Assembly (NCBI GenBank): GCA_016946835.1
Contig: JACVTC010000740.1
Span: 1 to 10,528, forward strand
Reading direction: 5' to 3'
Length of the DNA: 10,528 nt
From: Neocallimastix lanati (nom. inval.)
Lineage: Eukaryota > Neocallimastigomycota > Neocallimastigomycetes > Neocallimastigales > Neocallimastigaceae
Shown here piece by piece: positions 1 to 7,448 of the stretch. Within the stretch, counting starts at the first letter, position 1. Each line of letters opens with the position of its first letter. Both the position numbers and the translations under genes were made by a program. The notes under the pieces are model-generated. The model did not search any database, was not told where the DNA came from, and was given only the letters and a program-made list of their open reading frames with translations.

Positions 1-1570
1 TTAGAAATTTTAAATCTTTAAATACTTAATTTTTTTTATGTAATAAAAATATAATAATATTAATATTAATTTATAGTGATATAAATAATATTATTAAATA
101 ATGTGGATACATATATTTATATTAAATATCTTTAAAAACTTTTATTTATTTTGACTAAATAAATTTAAAACTTTTAATTTATTAATAATTATTTCTTCTA
201 TTATATTCGTTTATCTTTTACTATTATATTTGATCTAAAAATGAATAAATGTTAATATTAATATTATGATATTAATATAATAATAATGAATAAAACTTAA
301 AATCTTTAATTTGTAATATATTAATTTGGTCAACTTAATTTAATTATTGGATAAAAAGTAATTTTATTGATTATTAAATTCCACTTTAATTGAATATGCC
401 GTTTTTATTAATTAATAATTTATGAGATATAAAAATTATTAAGTTAGATGAAACATTGAAACGTGGGTATTAATTTATACTTATATTATTATATTAAATT
501 TGAATTAAAAAAAAAGTACTAAATTAAATAATATAAAATAAAGATAAAAATTCATATTTATATTCATTGGTATATAAAAAAACTAAGAGGTTAATAAAAT
601 TTTATTAAAATGTTATTTAAATAATAGTGAAATTTTATTAGTATTATATTTAATACTTGTATAAATAATAATCAAAAAATACTTTTTTAGTTAGATATTA
701 ATTTTTTTTTATTTAAAAAAATAATAATAATAATAATTTTTGAATGTTATTGATATTTAATGTGGTTAAAAACATTTTAAATAATTTTTAAATAATTTTT
801 AAATAATTTTGAAACAATTTTGAATATAATTCTGAGTTTTGACATTTTAGACTAAAAAGTAAACATCAAAATTTTATTATTTTGTAAATATATATAAATC
901 ATATTATATACAATAAATACATGATAAAATATATAATAGAATTATATTAAAAATTAATTTATTAATATTGAATAAAAATGAAAATTAAAACTAATAATGT
1001 TTTTTTTGTAGAATTTAATCTTTAATAAAAAAGCTATTTTTTATTCAATTATTATATTAAATAACAAAATTAATATCATAAAAATTATTATTTTTAATTT
1101 ATCTTATATTATTATATTAATATCATAATATTCTTCATATTATATATGAAAAATCCTACAGTTCGAAATATATTGATAAAAATAAATGAAACAAAACAAA
1201 ATTATTATTACTAAATTAAAAGTTTTAAATTAATTAAATTTAATATAATTAAAATATAGTTTTCTTAATTTTAATATCTTCATAATAACTATTAAATTAT
1301 TAAATTATTAAATAAAATACTTAGTATTATAAAAGCTTAAGATCAAAATTTATTAATATATTAATAAAATATTGAAATTAAAAAATATTTAAAGAATAGA
1401 AATTCTCTTCTTTTTTTCCAATTTAAAAATATAATTAAATTTAATATTATATTTATTATATTATTAAAATAATAAAATAATATATTTAATATTCACTGGT
1501 TGAATATATATTGAATCTATTAATTATTAATTATATATTTATTTGTAAATAAAAAAATTATTTATTTAAA
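1..1570. other. AT-rich upstream intergenic DNA
   Basis: Nearly pure A/T with homopolymer runs and short TAATAT-type simple sequence. I read both strands and found no conserved protein motif, RNA gene or mobile element. The last part must hold the promoter of the xylanase gene at 1571, but no single TATA element stands out in such AT-rich sequence. The bases just before the ATG are A/T-rich (TTTAAAATG). Confidence 0.7.
774..818. repeat. short AT tandem repeat, about 11-bp unit
   Basis: Three to four consecutive copies of an ATTTTTAAATA-like unit, ending in a diverged ATTTTGAA copy. It is a small simple repeat inside the upstream AT-rich DNA, with no sign of function. Confidence 0.6.
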
Positions 1571-2602
1571 ATGAAATTACAACAAATTATTCCTTTCGCT
1601 TTTTCTTTAGCCGCTTCTTTGGTTTCTGCTCAAAGTTTCTGTTCAAGTGCTCAACACTCAGGAACAAGTGTTAAAGAAACTAGTAATAAGGTTGGTAACA
1701 TTGGAGGTGTTGGTTATGAATTATGGGCTGATGGTGGTAATAACAGTGCTACTTTCTATTCTGATGGTTCTTTCACTTGTTCATTCCAAGGTTCTAAGGA
1801 TTATTTATGCCGTACCGGTCTTTCATTCGATAGTACTAAACCACATTCTCAAATTGGACATATGTATGCAGATTTTAAACTCATTAAACAAAATATTTCT
1901 AATGTCGATTATTCTTATGTAGGTATTTATGGTTGGACTAGAAATCCTCTTGTTGAATTTTACATTGTTGATAATTGGCTTAGTCAATATCGTCCAGGAG
2001 ATTGGGTTGGTAATAAAAAGCATGGAGATTATATGATTGATGGAGCTACTTACACAGTTTTTGAAAATGATCGTTTTGGACCATCTATTGATGGAGATAC
2101 TAATTTCAAACAATACTTCAGTATTCGTCAACAAGCTCGTGATTGTGGTACTATTGATATTACAGCGCACTTTGAACAATGGGAAAAACTTGGAATGAGA
2201 ATGGGTAATTTACATGAAGCTAAAGTATTAGGAGAAGCCGGTAGTAATGGAGCAGGTACTAGTGGTACAGCGGATTTCCCATATGCTAAAGTTTACATTG
2301 GACAAGGAAATGGAGGAGCAGGTAATGCAGCCGCCGCACCAGCACCAGCACCAGCTACTAATAATAATGGTGGTAATAATGGTGGTAATAATGGTGGTAA
2401 TAATGGAAATTGGAACAACTGGAACAATAATAACAACAATAATAATGGATGGAATAATAATAATAACAACAATAATGGATGGAACAATTGGAATAATAAT
2501 AACAATAACGGATGGAACAATTGGAATAATTGGGGAAACAACAACAACAATGGATGGAATAACTGGAATAACAATAACAATGGATGGCACAACTGGTACT
2601 AA
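1571..2602 (+). CDS. secreted GH11 endo-1,4-beta-xylanase with Asn/Trp-rich tail
   Basis: Hydrolyses internal beta-1,4 bonds of plant xylan outside the cell. Seen: a signal peptide at residues 1-20 (hydrophobic core, cleavage VSA|QS), then a single GH11 jelly-roll domain at about 21-245. The nucleophile motif NPLVEFYIVDNW gives Glu129. The thumb motif is PSIDGDTNFKQYFSIRQ, with Phe where many relatives have Trp. The acid/base is Glu222 in LGEAGSNGAG. The four cysteines (24, 70, 80, 192) fall at mature positions 4, 50, 60 and 172, which as I recall is the two-disulphide pattern of a thermophilic Neocallimastix xylanase. A linker AAAAPAPAPA (253-262) leads to an Asn/Gly/Trp repeat tail (263-343). 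There is no dockerin, so a free rather than cellulosome-bound enzyme is inferred. No intron is needed. The start is the only Met ahead of the signal peptide. Coding GC is far above the flanks. The family call is secure; the tail's role is unknown. Confidence 0.96.
   Translation: MKLQQIIPFAFSLAASLVSAQSFCSSAQHSGTSVKETSNKVGNIGGVGYELWADGGNNSATFYSDGSFTCSFQGSKDYLCRTGLSFDSTKPHSQIGHMYADFKLIKQNISNVDYSYVGIYGWTRNPLVEFYIVDNWLSQYRPGDWVGNKKHGDYMIDGATYTVFENDRFGPSIDGDTNFKQYFSIRQQARDCGTIDITAHFEQWEKLGMRMGNLHEAKVLGEAGSNGAGTSGTADFPYAKVYIGQGNGGAGNAAAAPAPAPATNNNGGNNGGNNGGNNGNWNNWNNNNNNNNGWNNNNNNNNGWNNWNNNNNNGWNNWNNWGNNNNNGWNNWNNNNNGWHNWY
2357..2599 (+). repeat. in-frame Asn/Gly then Asn/Trp repeat region of the xylanase
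   Basis: Encodes residues 263-343. First comes a NNGG tandem block (about 266-279), then repeats of the form GWNNWNNNNN that vary in Asn run length, ending GWHNWY. Trp recurs in WNNW and GWNNW spacing. Asn is written with a mix of AAT and AAC, so the tract is not a simple AAT microsatellite; this suggests, without proving, that the protein sequence is maintained. Asn-rich linkers are common in rumen-fungus hydrolases, but there they usually lead to a dockerin or a binding module. Confidence 0.9.
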
Positions 2603-2609
2603 GAATATT

Positions 2610-2615
2610 AATAAA
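2610..2615 (+). terminator. AATAAA poly(A) signal of the xylanase gene
   Basis: An exact AATAAA lies eight bases after the TAA stop (2600-2602). The next 100 bases are AT-rich, as expected of a short 3' UTR. In this base composition AATAAA is common by chance, so its use is inferred from position. Confidence 0.4.
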
Positions 2616-3873
2616 AGTTCTTAATTAAATTCAATCTTTTATCTTCATTTTTAAATTTTTTTAAAATGGATATTATCATTTTAGTAGATACTTAAACATA
2701 AATAAAATACAAAGTAATTAGCAATTTTTTTAAATAATAGAATGTTTTATAGAAATATGTGATATATATAAATTAAAAAAATATAAATTAAAAACGATTA
2801 AATGTATTTATAAATATTTTAAAATTAATGAATAAAAATATGTTTTATTTGTAATAAAATCGAATTTTTGAAATTTATATCATTTTAATTATTATTGTAA
2901 TAAAAATTATTTATATTAAATAATACTATATAAATATATTATTTTAGAAAGCTGTAACATTTTTATAATTTTAATAATTATATTATTATTAAAATAGTAT
3001 ATATATCATAATTATTCATAATAATTTATGTAATAATTTTCATATATGATAAAATTTGTAGTAATATCAAGTACAAAATAAGGTTCATTTAAATAATTTT
3101 TTATTACAAAAATTTAATCTAAAAAAAAAAAAAAATTATATATATAAAAATTTATAAAAGATTATGTCTGTAGAAGTCAATATATATTTTGGAATAAAAA
3201 AAAACACATAAGTATATATATTTATTTATTTATTCATTCATGTTTAATGACCATCTGTTTTTCAAGAAATGGAATAATATAAATGTCTTATTAAATGATA
3301 ATCAAGTATTAAATTCTTATAATATTAATTTTTTTTACAGTATCATATAAAAGAAAATAAATATAAATTATATTTTAATTTATATAACAAAAACTAAAAA
3401 TACTATATGGTAAGTACAGCTTCAAAAAAAAAAGCTAATTTTTCATTTAAATTTACGGTTAAGAAGTTCAATAAGAGCCTTTAAATTTAAAGAAATTGAG
3501 TAAACTCTTATTAAAACTAAATATTATATATATTGAATACAACAAAAAAAAATATTATATTTATCAAACTATATAAAATATAAAGTAATAGTAATAATTT
3601 TTTAAAAAAATTTATTTTAAAAATATTATTTTATTATTAAATTAATTTTTATAAATAATAATAGTTACAATAAAAAAAAATTAATAAAATTACTATTAAA
3701 TATAAAATAACTTTTTTATTAAATTTTAAAAGTTAAAATAAATAGATTAATTAATTATGTATTAAATATAATAAATATTTAACTATATCTTTCTTTTTCC
3801 CTTTAGTAAATATATAATAAATAAATAAATAAATAAATATATTAATAGATATATAAATAATTAAATAAATAAT
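2616..3873. other. AT-rich intergenic DNA
   Basis: Contains the 3' UTR of the xylanase gene, homopolymer A and T runs (for example near 3120), an AAAT tetranucleotide tract near 3816-3840, and short TA tracts. No gene, RNA or mobile element is supported. A short stretch at 3410-3500 is less AT-rich than its surroundings but gives no recognisable protein. Confidence 0.65.
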
Positions 3874-4461
3874 TTATATTATTATAAAATAATCATAATT
3901 TAAAATTTTAGCAATGAGTTGTTTGAAATAGTTTTCATCAGTAACATTTTGAATGTTAAAATTTCCTCCTCTAATTTCATTAATATACTTATATTCAATT
4001 TTTGTTCTTCTTGTGGCATTTCTTATGAACTATTCATGTTCAAGATCAACATGGCCAATATCAATGGCCTGATAACCATTTTTATATAAATCATATGCTA
4101 ATACTGTTGTGGTAAGTCCTAACACAATAAGAACCAATTTATTTTTATCTAATTTTTAAGATTCTTCCATGATTTTATCACAGGAATCAAATACATATAT
4201 AATACAAATTCCATTCAAAGAATGGAATTTGTATTATTTAAAAAGATTATTGCCTATACCAAGTCTTGATTCCTCACCTTCAATGATGACTATATCTTTC
4301 TTTCCCATATTTTTCTCAATTTTCTCACATATTCAGGAGCACCATCATTGTTGATATAATCGATATAATCAATATAAAATCTTGAAATTCTAGTGGAGGC
4401 ACAAGTTTTATTTACATTTAATATCTTCAATAAATTATACATATTTAAAAATGAAGAGTTT
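3874..4461 (-). pseudogene. decayed bacterial-type GT-D fold (DUF1792) glycosyltransferase, C-terminal part
   Basis: Read on the minus strand this is a clear but dead protein, about 196 codons of a family usually near 270-300 residues. In order: STRISRFYID (about 4400-4371); a one-base loss after KIWERK (about 4281); DIVIIEGEESRLGIGNNLF (about 4282-4226); LVLIVLGLTTTVLAYDLYK (4137-4081); NGYQAIDIGHVDLEHE (4080-4033); and a terminal YFKQLIAKIL (3930-3901). This is the conserved C-terminal block of the DUF1792/GT-D family found mainly in Firmicutes, which transfers sugars onto protein-linked glycans. Damage: stops at about 4225-4223, 4156-4154 and 4032-4030 (the last replaces the family's Trp), plus the frameshift. 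The N-terminal third, including the usual RFGDGE region, is missing where the xylanase tail copy begins near 4465. Inference: a gene acquired from bacteria and then lost. The family call rests on remembered motifs. Confidence 0.78.
4199..4237. repeat. perfect 18-bp inverted repeat with 3-nt loop
   Basis: Arms 4199-4216 and 4220-4237 are exact reverse complements (ATAATACAAATTCCATTC) separated by AAA. It lies inside the GT-D relic where the protein similarity weakens between GIGNNLF and the FDSCDKI segment, and one of the relic's stops lies within it. It could be a small hairpin insertion or a near-palindrome made perfect by template switching. Confidence 0.85.
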
Positions 4462-4469
4462 AAAGAATC

Positions 4470-4580
4470 AGCACCGGTACCAGCACCATCACCAGCTGCT
4501 AATAATAATGGAAATAATAATGGTGGTAATAATAGAGATTGGAACAACCTGAACAATAACAACAACAATAATAATAGTTG

Positions 4581-4624
<44 letters not shown>

Positions 4625-4740
4625 GATAGAACAATTGGAATAATAACAACAATAATAGTTGGAATAATTGGGGTAACAACAATAACAATGGATGGAATAA
4701 CTCGAACTATAATAGCAATGGATGGCATAACTAGTGCTAA
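4470..4740 (+). pseudogene. dead copy of the xylanase Pro/Ala linker and Asn/Trp tail
   Basis: Collinear with the end of the intact xylanase gene: SAPVPAPSPAANNN, then NNNGG, an Asn/Trp repeat block, WGNNNNNGW, and an ending equivalent to GWHNWY. Two TGG codons have become TAG (4627-4629 and 4732-4734); another Trp is Ser (TCG), and the final Tyr is Cys before the shared TAA (4738-4740). Similarity continues into the 3' UTR: GCATATTAA beside GAATATTAA, and ACTATCATTTT beside ATTATCATTTT. This supports duplication rather than chance repeat growth. No GH11 catalytic domain is found upstream; the copy starts abruptly at the GT-D relic. It makes no functional enzyme. Confidence 0.82.
4582..4623 (+). 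repeat. (AAT)14 microsatellite in the tail relic
   Basis: Fourteen uninterrupted AAT triplets between a TGG and a GGA codon. The matching stretch of the intact gene has eight Asn codons with AAC mixed in, so this tract has probably expanded and become uniform. Confidence 0.9.
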
Positions 4741-4790
4741 GCATATTAAAATGAATAATATTAAGTTTCTTTAATGAATACTATCATTTT

Positions 4791-5321
4791 TTACTTTTCG
4801 TATATTTTTAAAATTAGTTTATTCGATTTAATTAATATTTAATAAAATAGAAAAAATTTTATAAAATTTAAACAAAATTTCTTTTTTAGTAAATATATTT
4901 ATATAATAAATAATTAATAAAATAAAAATATATATATATATAAAATAGGTTATGAATCAATAAATATTTTGAAAATATAATTAAAAATAAAAAATATTAT
5001 AATTTTAATTATATATATATATTCAAAGTTTTAATTTATTTCTCATTATTTTATTATTTATATTTATAATGCTTTTTGATGGAAAAAAAAAAGTAATGAT
5101 AACATTTTATATATATATAAATTGATATATAAATTAAATTATATATAAATACTTTATGTTAAAAGGTTTTAAATCATTCCTTTAAATTTAATATATATCA
5201 TATTTTTTCGTGTTTTTTTTTTTATAATATTTAATATAATTAATTTTTTTGAAATATGAAAGATGAAATAAAAACAATATTTTATTTTATATTATTTTAA
5301 TATTTTTTTTATGTCATTTAT
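4791..5321. other. AT-rich intergenic DNA
   Basis: TA dinucleotide tracts, A and T homopolymers and no recognisable gene on either strand. The first bases may still belong to the duplicated xylanase 3' flank. Confidence 0.65.
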
Positions 5322-5560
5322 ATCAGCACCGCTAATAATTATGGTGAAACTTCATTAATGAAAGTTTATAAGATTGAATAATATAAAAATTAATTATTCT
5401 ATTTTACCCTTTAAAAAAAAGAAAGAAATGAAAATATTAAAAATCCAAACCAAAAATATTTCCATGGCTAAATCATTAATGAGATATGACAACAAAGTAA
5501 ATATTAAGCAGTATATATTTATAAAAAATGATGATAGAAATAATTTATTTTTTAAATAAT
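5322..5560 (+). pseudogene. possible ankyrin-repeat gene remnant
   Basis: In one frame 5331-5378 reads ANNYGETSLMKVYKIE and then stops. In another frame 5461-5556 reads SMAKSLMRYDNKVNI and, a little later, KNDDRNNLFF. The first resembles the YGETPLM start of ankyrin repeats, the second the IAKYLIEHGADVNI end followed by the start of the next repeat (DGNTPLF). Ankyrin proteins are plentiful in these fungi. The two parts are in different frames and separated by low-complexity sequence, so any gene here is dead. The alternative is chance similarity; the first bases (TCAGCACCGCTAATAATTAT) also loosely resemble the xylanase linker. Confidence 0.33.
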
Positions 5561-5950
5561 ATTGATAATAACTATACTAAAATAGTTAAACTTTATTAAA
5601 TATATATATAATATTGAAACTAACATCATTTTAGAAATTAATTAACAAAAAAATAGATATTATATATCTTTAATAGTTACTAGTAATAATAATATTAAAA
5701 TAATTATTTTTATATTACTAATAGGTTCTGAGAGTAAAAATTAATAATATTCTAAATATTGATAGAAATAATAATATTATTAATTATAATAAAATATTTT
5801 CTATTTTAATAGACATTAAAAAATAATTATTTGATAATATAATTTAATAATTAATAGAATAATTTTTATTGTATATGTAATAATAAAATTGTTTTGCATG
5901 TAAATATAAATATATAATAAAGTAAAAATAATTAATATGTTTCTTTATTA
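5561..5950. other. AT-rich intergenic DNA
   Basis: Short ATAATATTAT-like simple sequence and no supported gene, RNA or repeat family on either strand. Confidence 0.65.
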
Positions 5951-5995
5951 ATTATTATTATTATTATTTTTTATTATTATTATTATTACTATTAC

Positions 5996-6026
<31 letters not shown>

Positions 6027-6075
6027 ATTATTATTATCATTATTATTATTATTATTATCATTATTATTATTATTA
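5951..6075. repeat. imperfect (ATT)n / (AAT)n microsatellite
   Basis: About 125 bases of ATT triplets with scattered single-base interruptions (ACT, ATC, AAT). On the minus strand one frame reads as Asn with occasional Asp, Ser and Ile, so it may be the remnant of a poly-Asn coding tract (see the minus-strand relic at 5964-6158). Confidence 0.9.
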
Positions 6076-6158
6076 GTAAGAGTTGGAAATTTATGGTTAT
6101 AATTGTGTCAACTACATTTATATAATTCATGCTCAACAAAAATATTAAATTTAACATT
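5964..6158 (-). pseudogene. possible remnant of an Asn-rich protein
   Basis: On the minus strand NVKFNIFVEHELYKCS (6158-6111) is followed by a stop, then HNYNHKFPTLT, then a run of Asn with some Asp and Ser, ending KK-stop at 5966-5964. The non-repetitive part is less AT-biased than the surroundings and its residues look protein-like, as if one in-frame stop had arisen just before an Asn-rich tract. I do not recognise a family. Chance reading of simple sequence is a serious alternative. Confidence 0.25.
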
Positions 6159-6177
6159 AAATTAGATATAAACTATA

Positions 6178-6440
6178 TATAAGGATATAGCTGAAAATGA
6201 AAATAAAAGGGACGATGCAAATAGACATATAATAATAATATGTTCAAGATGAAATTCTGAAAAAAAAAATAAAATTAAATAATATTAAATTAATCCTTAT
6301 TAGTTTTAACTCAATGAGGGCAGGCTCATTAACAGAAATGTAGAAAATGCCAATATGGAAAGAATATTAAATATTATGATTATGGGTAGGGTTAGTTAGG
6401 ATTATGCTAGTATAGAGAAAAATGTTTATAAATAACATAT
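6178..6440 (+). other. coding-like island of raised GC, unidentified
   Basis: By my count 6301-6420 is about 31 percent GC, clearly above the neighbouring intergenic DNA. Plus-strand readings include YKDIAENENKRDDANRH (6178-6228) and, further on, LNEGRLINRNVENANMERIL followed by a stop and DYASIEKNVYK. Neither is recognised and neither starts with a plausible gene context. It may be a decayed gene fragment or an exon relic. A minus-strand reading is also partly open, so the direction is uncertain. Confidence 0.25.
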
Positions 6441-6798
6441 AACAACATGTTCTTAAATGTATTGATCTTTCTTAATGTAAAAAGATTCATATTTATTATT
6501 ATAATTTATATATTAAATAAAGTTTATTTTATAATAAAGTAATTTAAGATTAATAAAAAAAAATAATTGAAATTTTTTAGTAATAATGATTAAATAAAAA
6601 TGAAAATGAAAATTTATTATTTTTTTGTTGTTCTTTAAGTAAAAAACAACCAATATAGTTCATTAAATTTTAAGAAATTAAAAATATTTATATTAAAAAT
6701 ATTTTTTTATTTTTTATTGTACTTTAATCAATTTAATTCATTAATTTAAACTATTTAATTTGTGTCACTGATGGTAAATTTTAAATAATTTTTTATAA

Positions 6799-6799
6799 T

Positions 6800-6839
<40 letters not shown>
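6799..6839. repeat. T21-A20 palindrome
   Basis: A run of 21 T is followed at once by 20 A, flanked by TATAA on the left and TTATA on the right, so the whole is close to a perfect palindrome of about 50 bp. Such runs are prone to slippage and assembly error, so the exact lengths are uncertain. Confidence 0.8.
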
Positions 6840-6841
<2 letters not shown>

Positions 6842-6871
6842 ATATAGTTAAATATTATTATTATAATTATT

Positions 6872-6932
6872 TAATTATAATCATTAAATAATTTTTAAAA
6901 TATTGAACTTTATAATTTAATGATTATAATTA
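6872..6932. repeat. 18-bp perfect inverted repeat with 25-nt spacer
   Basis: Arms 6872-6889 and 6915-6932 are exact reverse complements (TAATTATAATCATTAAAT). A second pair overlaps it (6884-6896 with 6953-6965). Together with the T/A palindrome just upstream this makes a cruciform-prone block. Low base complexity makes such pairs more likely by chance. Confidence 0.7.
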
Positions 6933-7448
6933 TGGAAATTATAATTTAAATAAAAAATTATTTAATTACTCGATTAAAATTAAAAAAAAAAAAATAAAAT
7001 TAATTAAATAAAAAAAAAAAATTACATTATCCAATAACAATAATGGGAAAATTTTATTAATTAAAATTTAGGAATAATTATGAGATAGTATATTAATGAA
7101 TATTATTTAATAATTATGAATAAAATAAAATACATATAGTAATAATAAAAATTAATCATAATTGTAATAAAAGTAATTATAGTAATAATAAATAATATAT
7201 ATATATATAAAGAAAAAACCTTTTTTATTTTTTTTAAAAAACAAAAAAAATATATATATATATTGAAAATCATTGAAATAAAATAAATAATTCTAATAAA
7301 TATAATATATCTAAAAATTTAAATTTAGATATAAATTTAGATAGATATATATATTATATTAATATAAATTGAATGAACTAAATATTATATATAAATAGAT
7401 TTACATAATAGTAATAAAAATAATAAATAAAAAAAATTAAAAAAAAAA

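Larger units (their letters stand above)
6441..7448. other. AT-rich intergenic DNA upstream of the deacetylase gene
   Basis: Holds the palindromes at 6799-6932, A runs near 6980-7020, a TA tract at about 7193-7210, a second near 7252-7262 and AAATTTAGATA repeats near 7318-7345. No gene is seen. The deacetylase promoter must lie in the last few hundred bases; the ATG at 7449 follows a run of A residues, a common fungal start context. Confidence 0.65.

Noticed and set aside
1150-1175. GTTCGAAAT resembling a tRNA T-loop
   Set aside because: No matching acceptor, D or anticodon stems around it.
2228-2624. Long open frames rich in Ile/Val or Leu on the minus strand, and an Ile/Thr/Gly-rich frame on the plus strand, over the xylanase tail
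   Set aside because: They are other-frame readings of the AAT/AAC repeat; composition mirrors the repeat and no start context or family motif is present.
3410-3500. Minus-strand reading SISLNLKALIELLNRKFK in a slightly GC-richer patch
   Set aside because: Too short, with no extension on either side and no family recognised; chance is sufficient.
4290-4688. Single 132-codon minus-strand frame joining a Leu-rich part to a protein-like end
   Set aside because: The Leu-rich half is antisense to the xylanase tail copy and only the end belongs to the GT-D relic; not a real fusion gene.
5374-5559. 61-codon plus-strand open frame
   Set aside because: Starts at TTG, is Lys/Asn/Ile-rich and has no gene context; treated only as part of a possible ankyrin relic.
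6385-6405. GGGTAGGGTTAGTTAGG, similar to the TTAGGG telomere repeat
   Set aside because: Only one degenerate stretch with no tandem array; not evidence of an interstitial telomere.
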